DNA of 64,000 bases, taken from assembly GCA_000961655.1 (NCBI GenBank), contig LADR01000012.1:1-64000 (forward strand), in the 5' to 3' direction. The position numbers and the translations under genes were made by a program. Below the pieces are notes generated by a model. It was not told the DNA's origin, did not search any database, and saw only the letters and a program-made list of their open reading frames with translations. This document shows, piece by piece, positions 55,123-62,833 of this stretch. Position 1 is the first letter of the stretch, and every line of letters begins with the position of its first letter. The DNA is from Desulfatitalea sp. BRH_c12 (GTDB lineage Bacteria; Desulfobacterota; Desulfobacteria; Desulfobacterales; Desulfosarcinaceae).

Positions 55123-55405
55123 CAGGTTAACCGCAATTGCGTATGAGCCTCATTTCAGAAATGGACATCGTTCTTTGTTAGGAGCGAACCTTGTGTTCGC
55201 TCGGTGCGTAGGTATCGGTGGATCCCTGGTGCGAATGGACACCTTTATGATCGCGATGCCCGCTGCAGGGGACCGGCGGTCGCCCGGGCGACCCACTGTA
55301 TTCGGGTCATCGCCCAACATGGCGAGGTTTTATTCTCCCGCACCCATGATTGCCGGGGATGATGGCTTTGCCCCCGCACCGGGCGACCGCCGGTCGCCCC
55401 TACAG
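55123..55405 (+). repeat. Composite repeat: MITE-like end plus paired hairpin repeat, copy 3
   Basis: It starts CAGGTTAACCGCAATTGCGT, then GAGCCTCATTTCAGAAATGG, GGAGCGAACCTTGTGTTCGC and GGACACCTTTATGATCGCGA. It ends with hairpins at 55263 and 55381-55405 (GGGCGACCGCCGGTCGCCCC). The closing inverted end seen at 59902 is missing. Confidence 0.85.
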
Positions 55406-55428
55406 GTGGGGCCCCTTGCGATAGCCAG

Positions 55429-55617
55429 GTAGGGTGGGCATCGCCCACCATTTATTTGCAAATGATTATAGGTGATCTGTGGTGCGAATGCGCGACTACT
55501 TTTTTTTATCGTGGTAACTTACCAGCGCCAGAAATTTCTTAACCTGCCGGAAAACCAGGCATGCTTTGCGAATCCCTTCAATATAGCGCCTATGATGGTG
55601 GGCAATGCCCACCCTAC
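55429..55617. repeat. Inverted GTGGGCA hairpin repeat pair
   Basis: GTAGGGTGGGCATCGCCCAC (55429-55448) and GATGGTGGGCAATGCCCACC (55594-55613) lie in inverted orientation, as at 20060-20220. Confidence 0.75.
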
Positions 55618-55735
55618 AACTCATAACAGCACGCTGCGTGCCAAGGTTTACATGCGATGGCCCTGTGTCCCCGGCTTGTCCCCGCCTGTCTCCATTGACA
55701 CCGGTCTTTAAATTCTCTATGTACTATAGGCATTT

Positions 55736-56194
55736 ATGCCAAACACAGTCACTCATCTGATTGACTATACTCAGGAGATCGAAAAACACATGGCCACGCA
55801 AAAAAATCATGATGTGCCATATACGATCGGAACGATCGAATCGGTGCGACCGGATATGCTCGAACCGATTGAATATGCCTACAAAGGCCGCAGGGACATC
55901 GTTATCACCATTCATCAACCGGAATTTACCTCGGTATGCCCGATGACCGGATTGCCCGATTTCGGCACCATAACGGTCCGCTACCGCCCCAACGCATCGA
56001 TCATAGAACTCAAATCCTTGAAGTTTTATTTGTTGCAATACCGCAATGTCGGCATTTTTTACGAGCATGTCGTCAACCGGATTCTGGACGATCTGGTCAC
56101 GGTGCTGGCGCCTCAATGGATGGAAGTGCAGGGGGGGTTTACCGCCCGGGGCGGCCTTACCACGGAAGTGGTCGCGCAGTTCAACATGGAATAA
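55736..56194 (+). CDS. queF: NADPH-dependent 7-cyano-7-deazaguanine reductase
   Basis: A 152-residue (or 134-residue from ATG 55790) type-I QueF. The catalytic site EFTSVCPMTGLPDFG has Cys68 and Asp75, and the QueF signature LKSLKFYLLQYRNVGIFYE follows. It reduces preQ0 to preQ1 in queuosine synthesis. The start is uncertain because neither ATG has an ideal ribosome site. The lipoprotein gene begins 13 bp downstream. Confidence 0.93.
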   Translation: MPNTVTHLIDYTQEIEKHMATQKNHDVPYTIGTIESVRPDMLEPIEYAYKGRRDIVITIHQPEFTSVCPMTGLPDFGTITVRYRPNASIIELKSLKFYLLQYRNVGIFYEHVVNRILDDLVTVLAPQWMEVQGGFTARGGLTTEVVAQFNME

Positions 56195-56207
56195 GGAGAA
56201 AACGTTA

Positions 56208-57134
56208 ATGCGCAGAACAATTGGCCTGCTCGGTCTGATTTTGTTGACAGGGTTTTTCATCAATGCGTGCGCCAAGCCGTTGTATGAGCGCGGCGAGCAG
56301 CGCTCCGCGTACTGGGAAGCACCCAATAAAAATGGGCGCTACCAGAAAAAAACAGCCATCGCTATCCAAACGAACTCCCCGGGGCCTTACATTCGCGAGG
56401 GCGAAGAACTCTTAACGCAGACCATGGTTCAAACCATTAGGGACAAAGGAAAACGGCTGTTGTTGTTGACCGCGCAGGACCCGGGGTTTCCGGCCGCTTT
56501 GCAGAACCCGGATTCTCTTTCAACCAGCCAAGGTGCGTTCATGGCCCTGCAGGCGGCACGCCTGCAGGGATATCATTGTCTTTTGCAAGCCAAGCTGATC
56601 GGTATCCAGCCGGACGAAAGGAAAACCGGTCTCTGGTGGTTCCGCAAAAACAGGTTTTTTATGACCGTTGTAGTCGCGTTGGATGTGTATGACACGTTTT
56701 TGGGCGCCAAAGCCGCCAGCTATGTCCGGCAACAAACGGTGCAGGTGGACGAGGGCCACTATCGTGCTTTTGTGGACGGTACGCCGCAAGCCATGGCCGC
56801 GGTTGACGAGATGATCGTCGACTTAAGCGAGGATCTCGGCGAGCAGGCGGCCGAAGCCGTTGAAGCGATAAAATGGATCGCATCGGTGGCCGATATCCAG
56901 GGACAAAATGTTTATCTGGGCGGCGTGCAAGAAACCGGGCTGCGCGTCGGCGATCGTCTGTCGATTTACGAAGGCCGCCGTGTCATGGAAGGTTCGAACG
57001 GTGAAAAATTTATCGTGCCGGGTTACAAAGTGTCGGATATTTTAATTCAGTCACTGAACGGCGACACCGCTGAAGCCGTTATGGACGAGGCCGCCGACAT
57101 CCAGCCCGGCGATATCGCGGTGCCCGCCGGTTAG
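56208..57134 (+). CDS. Lipoprotein with FlgT-like C-terminal domain
   Basis: A 308-residue protein. ATG at 56208 has AAGGAGA upstream and begins a lipoprotein signal (FFINAC, Cys21). The longer frame overlaps queF and is not credible. The C-terminal part (VYLGGVQETGLRVGDRLSIY, ..IQPGDIAV) resembles the C-terminal domain of FlgT and similar periplasmic proteins. The middle resembles the nucleotide-fold-free part of curli-assembly or LpoB-like lipoproteins. The function is unknown; an outer-membrane assembly role is plausible. Confidence 0.8.
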   Translation: MRRTIGLLGLILLTGFFINACAKPLYERGEQRSAYWEAPNKNGRYQKKTAIAIQTNSPGPYIREGEELLTQTMVQTIRDKGKRLLLLTAQDPGFPAALQNPDSLSTSQGAFMALQAARLQGYHCLLQAKLIGIQPDERKTGLWWFRKNRFFMTVVVALDVYDTFLGAKAASYVRQQTVQVDEGHYRAFVDGTPQAMAAVDEMIVDLSEDLGEQAAEAVEAIKWIASVADIQGQNVYLGGVQETGLRVGDRLSIYEGRRVMEGSNGEKFIVPGYKVSDILIQSLNGDTAEAVMDEAADIQPGDIAVPAG

Positions 57135-57272
57135 CATCTTCTGCGCCGATCGAGGCTGCACGGCTCGCGTCACTCCCTGTCAATTGGCACGCAGAGGCGA
57201 TTCCCGGTGGGGCGGTCCGGATTTCCGGCGTTTGAAAACCAAAAAAGCTGACTTGCTCCGATGTGAGAAGAC

Positions 57273-58277
57273 CTAAAAGGCTGACCCTCCCAATGCGGAT
57301 ACCCCGTCGTATTTTTGCAAAAGTGTTGCGCGATAGTCTTCCACAAGCGCGTGGGCCTCTGTTTCAGAAGTAATCTGCCGGATGGCGTTCCTGAACTGCG
57401 CCGCTTGCGGCAAACCTTTGGTGAACCAGCCCAAGCGGCTGCGCAGCGTAAAACAGGCCGTGGTTTCTCCCAGGTAGGCCACCGAGGCGTCCACATAGCC
57501 GGCCATGGCGTCAAAGCGTTCTTGCAGGGTCACCGTCTGCACGCTGCCTCCGTCCAGAAGACTTACGATGTCGCGGAAAATGAACGGGTTGCCGATTGCC
57601 GCCCGGCCGACCATCACCGCATCGCAGCCGGTCTCCGCCATCATGCGGGCTGCATCTTGCGCTGTTACCACGTCGCCATTGCCGATCACCGGGATGCTCA
57701 GCATCGCCTTGATGCGCGCGATCAGAGACCAATCCGCGCGGCCGCCGAACGCTTGGCGCGCAGTGCGCGGGTGCACGGCGATCGCATCCACGCCGCAATC
57801 CTGCGCGATGCGTGCCAAAGCAATGCCATCGCTGCCGGAAGCGTCCCAGCCGCTGCGTATTTTAATGGTCAGAGGGACGTTGACCACCTTACGCACAGCC
57901 TTCAACAGGGCTTCAGCTTTAACCAGATCGCGCATCAGGGCCACTCCGGACCCGCTTTTAAGGATCTTTTTCACTGCGCAGCCAAAATTGATGTCGATGA
58001 TGTCCGCTCCGGCCGATTCGACCTGGCGGGCGGCCTCGCAGAGCAAATCGGTCTCACCGCCAAACAGTTGCACGCTCAGCGGCTTTTCGTCGGCCGTGCT
58101 GCGCAGGAGTTGCCAGGTTTTGTCCGCCCCGTGAATCAGGCCATTGGCGCTGATCATTTCAGAGTACACCAACGCACAGCCGGCGGATTTGGCCAGCAGG
58201 CGCATGGGCAGGTTGGTGATGCCCGCCAGGGGGGCAAAAACTGTGGGGTTTTGGAGTAAAATAGGGCCAATGTTCAT
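57273..58277 (-). CDS. dus: tRNA-dihydrouridine synthase
   Basis: A 334-residue FMN enzyme of the Dus family, DusB-like. It has VFAPLAGITNLPMR, the Cys-bearing INFGCAVKKILKSGSG (catalytic Cys), KIRSGWDAS, HPRTARQAF and IGNGDVVTAQDA. It reduces uridines in tRNA D-loops. The Cys loop reads GCAVKK where many Dus have GCPxxK. ATG at 58277 is set by the family start MNIGPILLQNP; the frame continues to 58613 without support. Confidence 0.94.
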   Translation of the reverse strand: MNIGPILLQNPTVFAPLAGITNLPMRLLAKSAGCALVYSEMISANGLIHGADKTWQLLRSTADEKPLSVQLFGGETDLLCEAARQVESAGADIIDINFGCAVKKILKSGSGVALMRDLVKAEALLKAVRKVVNVPLTIKIRSGWDASGSDGIALARIAQDCGVDAIAVHPRTARQAFGGRADWSLIARIKAMLSIPVIGNGDVVTAQDAARMMAETGCDAVMVGRAAIGNPFIFRDIVSLLDGGSVQTVTLQERFDAMAGYVDASVAYLGETTACFTLRSRLGWFTKGLPQAAQFRNAIRQITSETEAHALVEDYRATLLQKYDGVSALGGSAF

Positions 58278-58341
58278 AAAAAATTTCTCAATCTGGTTAT
58301 GCCGTTCGCTCAGGTGAAGGCGAAGTGTTAAGTGTGTTTCA

Positions 58342-59202
58342 TCATTTTCCGGAATTCGCGTAGCAGAACAGGCAATTGTGCCGGCAGGGGTGCAGGCGGT
58401 AGCTGCCGATATCTTTGGACAGACGGCACCCGCAGCCCGCTGCGACGCGTTGCCCGCTATCTTTGCGCAGGGTAATATCGGGGCCGTAAAGCGAGGCCAG
58501 AAGCCGGTTAGGGATACAGGCTGCGCTGTGCACGTTACCCCCAGGCGGCAGGTGGGCAAGCAGATCTTTTTCGCAGCACAGGTGCAGTTGTATGCGCAAC
58601 TTTTCAAGTTCATGCGCCATGTCGGCCACTTGTCTGGCTTTCTGCGCCATGGGCGGGTCGATCAAGACGATATCCGCGGCAGCGGCGCGACGCTGGACTT
58701 TTCTGTATAGATCCACAAAGCTGGTGATGCAGACCCGGATGCCTGCGGCGGCGGCGCGCGCGGCGATGGCTGCAAAGCTTGCCAGGTTGTCGCCGGTTGC
58801 ACCATTTTTGTGTTGAAAATAGCAGATGGGATCGAAGCGCCAGAAAATGCTTTGCGGTCCAAACCGTTCGCTCAATCGGGACAATTGATCCAGACGGGCG
58901 TCCAGGGCCGGCACGTCCGGTTCCAGGGTGGCATCGGGCGAATTGATCGTGAAATTGAAAAAAAGGTTGTATCCGCGCGCGACCAGTTGCCGGTCATAGC
59001 CCCCGTCCAGGAAAGGGCCGAAATCCTTTGACCAGAAGACAATCGTGTGGACCTGGGCGGGCGTTGCCGGCACGTGCGCGGCTGGCCGCCCGAAAGGATG
59101 GTCGATCTCGAAGAAACCACACGCGATGCGTTCCATGAACCATGGCATGTAGAAAGCCGGAATATCGGTTCGACGGGAAGCTGAGATGACTATCCGTTGC
59201 AT
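58342..59202 (-). CDS. DUF1848 family protein (radical-SAM-like Fe-S protein)
   Basis: A 286-residue protein beginning RIVISASRRTDIPAFY, with GYNLFFNFTIN, and a C-terminal Cys group (CGCRLSKDIG, then CRHNCLFCYAN) that can hold an Fe-S cluster. This is the DUF1848 pattern; the reaction is unknown. Its ATG abuts the stop of the upstream small gene (59203), so they are co-translated. Confidence 0.88.
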   Translation of the reverse strand: MQRIVISASRRTDIPAFYMPWFMERIACGFFEIDHPFGRPAAHVPATPAQVHTIVFWSKDFGPFLDGGYDRQLVARGYNLFFNFTINSPDATLEPDVPALDARLDQLSRLSERFGPQSIFWRFDPICYFQHKNGATGDNLASFAAIAARAAAAGIRVCITSFVDLYRKVQRRAAAADIVLIDPPMAQKARQVADMAHELEKLRIQLHLCCEKDLLAHLPPGGNVHSAACIPNRLLASLYGPDITLRKDSGQRVAAGCGCRLSKDIGSYRLHPCRHNCLFCYANSGK

Positions 59203-59526
59203 TTATTTCTTTTTGAGATCCTTGAGCGAAATGACTTTGCTTTTGCCGGCGCCGGGGTGATCCGGCGGGGTTTGGTCGTGGGCTTTGGCGCTGATCGGGC
59301 TGACCACTTTTTCCAGGCGTATCGGGTTGCCCTCCATCGTGAAGGTTTCACCATTGATATAGACGTCACGCAAAATCCATGTGACGACCGTCGGCGGGAC
59401 CTGCAGCAGCAGAAGGCTGACATGATACCAGCCGCGTTTGACATCGGGCTCTATGGCCTCGATGCGGGCAAAACCCTGTGGTTTGTCTTCCATGTAAATC
59501 AATACAATGTCGTTGATATCGGTCAT
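59203..59526 (-). CDS. Small protein of unknown function
   Basis: A 107-residue protein starting MTDINDIVLIYMEDKPQGFA, with RGWYHVSLLLLQVPPTVVTW and DVYINGETFTMEGNPIRLEK, an alternating beta pattern. The C-terminus is Lys-rich. It looks like a real conserved soluble protein in an operon with the DUF1848 gene. No function can be assigned. Confidence 0.7.
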   Translation of the reverse strand: MTDINDIVLIYMEDKPQGFARIEAIEPDVKRGWYHVSLLLLQVPPTVVTWILRDVYINGETFTMEGNPIRLEKVVSPISAKAHDQTPPDHPGAGKSKVISLKDLKKK

Positions 59527-59600
59527 GGGTTGCTATTTTCCTTTCAAAGGTGCGCAATGATGGCATAAAGGGCGGGTTTTGTAAATTCGTTAATACGTTT

Positions 59601-59922
59601 ACGTCAGGGTAACCGCATTTGCGTATGGGCCGCATTCCAGATGGACCATCGTTCTTTCTTTGGGGCAAACCATGGGTACGCGCGGTGTGGAAAGATGTCC
59701 GTTGATACCTGGGGCGAATGGACACCTTGGTAGTCACCAGGCTTATGGTCATGATGCTTATGTAGGGGCGGCCGGCGGTCGCCCCTACAGGTGGAACCCT
59801 AAGATAACACGGTGAAAAGGGTTCGCCTAAGGTCCGCAGGAGATAGCGCCTTTTTTTTAGCTCAGAGTAACGCTTATTGCAAAGTACAGTAATGAAAATT
59901 CCAAATGCGGTTACCCTGACGT
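59601..59922 (+). repeat. Complete MITE-like composite repeat with 21-bp inverted ends
   Basis: The ends ACGTCAGGGTAACCGCATTT (59601-59620, extends one base) and its complement ending 59922 match perfectly over 21 bp. Flanking the CAGGG...CCCTG ends is ACGT on both sides, a possible target duplication (also self-complementary). The interior has GGGCCGCATT, GGACCATCGTTC, GGCGAATGGACACCTT and a single hairpin TGTAGGGGCGGCCGGCGGTC at 59761-59790. No ORF is present. This is the most complete copy of the family. Confidence 0.85.
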
Positions 59923-60247
59923 TAAACGCAATAATCATCGCAAAATCGTCCTTCCTGCAGGGGGTAAACCTTGGGTTCGCCCGTATGGTGACAATCCCTG
60001 GCTATCCTAATGTTGAAACGTTGGTAGGGAGTTATCAATCGTGGTCGTTCTAAGGCGCCTAGGAATACGGCACAAAATTTTCGCATGATCCATTAAACGA
60101 CTACGTTAAATATTGTTAGGAATCGACACAAAAATTGCAAACGTATAAAAAAGAATCACGGCCATGAACAAAGTTCAGTATATTTGGAAAAATTATTGAA
60201 GATGCTGAAAGCATGGGAAATTTCTTGGGGCGCGCAGGGCTTTATGC
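59923..60247. other. AT-rich leader region before fadN
   Basis: About 325 bp, richer in A and T than the neighbours from ~60060. No gene is recognised; an 11-codon frame at 60164 is probably chance. It may contain upstream regulatory sites. Confidence 0.35.
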
Positions 60248-60276
60248 TTGACAGGAAAACGGGGGGTCTGGTAAAT
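60248..60276 (+). promoter_or_regulatory. Candidate sigma-70 promoter of fadN
   Basis: TTGACA at 60248-60253 is a perfect -35. With a 17-bp spacer the -10 would be GTAAAT (60271-60276), which is weak and touches the palindromic operator. That geometry suits repression by a bound regulator. Confidence 0.5.
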
Positions 60277-60294
60277 GAATGAGTGTTCATTCAT
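60275..60294. promoter_or_regulatory. FadR-like (TetR-family) operator
   Basis: A perfect palindrome ATGAATGA-GTGT-TCATTCAT. It contains TGAATGA-N4-TCATTCA, the arms of the operator used by the TetR-type FadR of Bacillus, where fadN-fadA-fadE is a target. Here it overlaps the predicted -10 of a fadN-fadA operon. Confidence 0.75.
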
Positions 60295-60374
60295 AATGTG
60301 TCGGCACCACCATCAGGCCGGACGCTCTTCATGGTAATCCGGCGATAACTGCATATCGGTATTTAGGAGGGGTC

Positions 60375-62780
60375 ATGACAAGAAAGATAAGACAAGCAGC
60401 GGTCATCGGATCTGGCATCATGGGCGGCGGCATTGCCGCTTTATTGGCCAGCGCCGGTATCAGAACACTTTTACTCGACATTGTCCCGTTTGATCTCAAA
60501 GAGGACGAAAAAAAAGATCGCAAAGCCCGCAACCGAATTGTCGCCGCTGGTCTTGAAAATCTGCGCAAAGCCCGGCCAGCCGCTTTGATGCAAGCAAAAG
60601 ACATCAATTTGATCTCCATTGGCAACATGGAAGATGACTTCGATAAACTGGCCGAATGCGACTGGATTGTTGAAGTGGTGGTGGAAAATCTGAAGGTCAA
60701 ACAGGATCTGTTCAAACGCATCGAGAAAATTCGTAAAAAAGATGCTGTCGTATCCTCGAACACCTCCGGTATCCCGTTGAAAGCCATGAGCGAAGGACTC
60801 AGCGACGATTTCAAGAAACATTTTCTGGGGACCCATTTTTTCAATCCCGTGCGCTACATGAAATTGTTGGAAATTATTCCTGGCGAAAAAACATCGCCTG
60901 AAATTCTGCAGTTCATGGCTGATTTCGGCGAACGCAAGCTGGGCAAAGGCATCGTATGGGCCAAAGATACCCCCAACTTCGTGGGCAACCGCATCGGCGT
61001 TCAATCCTCGGCGCGCAGCATGCAACTGATGCTCGAACATGATTTGACCATCCCGGAAGTCGACGCCCTGTTCGGACCGGCCATGGGACGCCCCAAAACC
61101 GGAATGTTCAAAACCACTGACCTTGTGGGGCTGGATATCGCCTATCATGTGGCCAAGAACACTTACGACCTGGTCAAGGATGACGAAGCCCGCGAGACCT
61201 TTATCCTTCCCGATTTTGTCCAGAAGATGATGGACAAGAAAATGCTGGGCAACAAGACCAAGGGCGGCTTTTACAAAACCGATTTGACCCCGGAATGGAA
61301 GAAAATCCGCAAGGTCCTCGATCTGAAAACATTTGAATACACAACTTACGATAAAGTGACGTTCCCCTGCCTCGAGGCCGCTGCCAAGGCCAAAAATCCG
61401 GCCGAAAAGATCCAGGCCATGGTGTTCGGAGACGACAAAGGGTCCAAGTTCGTATGGCGCTCGGTCGCTGAAAACCTGATCTATGCCACCAACCGCATTC
61501 CGGAGATTGCCGACAGCATCGTTGAAATCGACAATGCCATGCGCTGGGGCTTCGGCATGGAGCGTGGTCCGTTCCAGGGTTGGGACCTGCTGGGTGTTGC
61601 GCGCGTTGTCGAGCGCATGGAGAAAGAGGGCCTGAAGGTGCCGGCCAAAGTCAAAAAGATGCTGGCCGCCGGCAACACCGCCTTCTACAAAATTGAGAAC
61701 GGCCAACGTTTCTTCTATGATTTCGCCAGTGAAAGCTACAAACCGATCGCGGTCAGCGCGACCATGATCGATCTGGCCATGCTCAAGGCCGCCAATAAAG
61801 TCGTATTGGGCAATAATTCAGCGTCGCTGATCGATTTGGGCGACGGTGTTTTCTGTGCGGAATTCCACACCAAGATGAACTCGCTCAATGACGAGATCGC
61901 CGATTTTCTGGAAAAAGCCCATGACTACGTCGATGCCAATGGTGTCGGTCTGGTCATTGGCAATCAGGCCGGCGGCATGCCCGGTGCTTTTTCGGCTGGC
62001 GCTGACCTTCGTCAGGTGCGTGAAGCCGTATCGCAAGGCGCTTTTGCCGAGATCGAGGCGGCCGTCAAGCGTCTGCAGACGATCATCCAACGCAGCCGCT
62101 ACTGCCATTATCCGGTTGTCGCGGCCCCCTTCGGCCTGGCCTTGGGTGGCGGTGCGGAAGTTTGCCTGGGTGCCGACCGTATCGTCGCCCATGCCGAATT
62201 GTATATGGGACTCGTCGAAATCGGCGTTGGTTTGCTGCCCGGCGGCACGGGTTGTTCCGCGTTGTGGCGCAAAGTTATGGAGAATATTCCCGAGTCGGCG
62301 GGCGAAGTGGAATTGGGTAAATTCTTTATCCCGGTGTTCCAGGCTATCGGCATGGCCCAGGTGTCCACCTCTGCAGCCGAAGCCCGTTCCAGGGGCTTTC
62401 TGGGGCCGAATGACCGCATCGTCTTCAATCGCGATCATTTGATCGGCGAAGCCAAAAAAGAGGTTCTGCGCATGGCCGACGACGGCTACACCCCGCCGGT
62501 TAAAAAACCTATCCGGGTGTTCGGCGAAGCTGCCTGGGGCATGGTCAATGCGGAACTGCTCAATATGCAGGCGGCCGGTTTTGTCAGTGAATACGACTCT
62601 TATCTGGCCGGCCGGGTTGCCTACGTCATCGCCGGGGGTGAGGCGCGCACCGGCAGTTATGTGAGCGAAGATGGCCTGCTGGCTCTGGAACGCGCCACTT
62701 TCGTGGATCTGCTGCGCCAGGAAAAGACCATTGCCCGGATCGACCACATGCTCAAGACCGGAAAGCCGCTGCGTAACTAA
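60375..62780 (+). CDS. fadN: 3-hydroxyacyl-CoA dehydrogenase/enoyl-CoA hydratase fusion
   Basis: An 801-residue fusion with the dehydrogenase first (NAD loop IGSGIMGGGIAALL, HFFNPVRYMKLLEI, KDTPNFVGNRIG) and the crotonase-like hydratase last (GAFSAGADLRQ, LALGGGAEVCLGADRI, IGVGLLPGGTG). This is the FadN order, opposite to FadB of Escherichia coli, and the length fits FadN. It does the hydration and oxidation steps of fatty acid beta-oxidation (or the reverse). AGGAGG precedes the ATG. fadA follows after 53 bp; a FadR-like operator precedes. Confidence 0.94.
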   Translation: MTRKIRQAAVIGSGIMGGGIAALLASAGIRTLLLDIVPFDLKEDEKKDRKARNRIVAAGLENLRKARPAALMQAKDINLISIGNMEDDFDKLAECDWIVEVVVENLKVKQDLFKRIEKIRKKDAVVSSNTSGIPLKAMSEGLSDDFKKHFLGTHFFNPVRYMKLLEIIPGEKTSPEILQFMADFGERKLGKGIVWAKDTPNFVGNRIGVQSSARSMQLMLEHDLTIPEVDALFGPAMGRPKTGMFKTTDLVGLDIAYHVAKNTYDLVKDDEARETFILPDFVQKMMDKKMLGNKTKGGFYKTDLTPEWKKIRKVLDLKTFEYTTYDKVTFPCLEAAAKAKNPAEKIQAMVFGDDKGSKFVWRSVAENLIYATNRIPEIADSIVEIDNAMRWGFGMERGPFQGWDLLGVARVVERMEKEGLKVPAKVKKMLAAGNTAFYKIENGQRFFYDFASESYKPIAVSATMIDLAMLKAANKVVLGNNSASLIDLGDGVFCAEFHTKMNSLNDEIADFLEKAHDYVDANGVGLVIGNQAGGMPGAFSAGADLRQVREAVSQGAFAEIEAAVKRLQTIIQRSRYCHYPVVAAPFGLALGGGAEVCLGADRIVAHAELYMGLVEIGVGLLPGGTGCSALWRKVMENIPESAGEVELGKFFIPVFQAIGMAQVSTSAAEARSRGFLGPNDRIVFNRDHLIGEAKKEVLRMADDGYTPPVKKPIRVFGEAAWGMVNAELLNMQAAGFVSEYDSYLAGRVAYVIAGGEARTGSYVSEDGLLALERATFVDLLRQEKTIARIDHMLKTGKPLRN

Positions 62781-62833
62781 GGACGTATTGAAGCACCAAC
62801 ACGCCAATAATCAACATATCCTGGAGGGATACC

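Larger units (their letters stand above)
55093..55735. other. Repeat-rich intergenic region
   Basis: Between the small helical protein and queF this region is almost filled by the composite repeat (55123-55405) and the GTGGGCA repeat pair (55429-55617). The last ~115 bp hold the queF leader. No preQ1 riboswitch could be recognised. Confidence 0.5.

Noticed and set aside
55680-55735. preQ1 riboswitch before queF
   Set aside because: The short leader shows no recognisable stem and A-rich tail of a preQ1 aptamer.
56046-56207. 54-residue N-terminal extension of the FlgT-like lipoprotein
   Set aside because: It overlaps queF, has no ribosome site, and would bury the lipoprotein signal that begins at 56208.
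60471-61706. 411-residue reverse-strand frame inside fadN
   Set aside because: Antisense shadow; the forward frame has complete dehydrogenase motifs.
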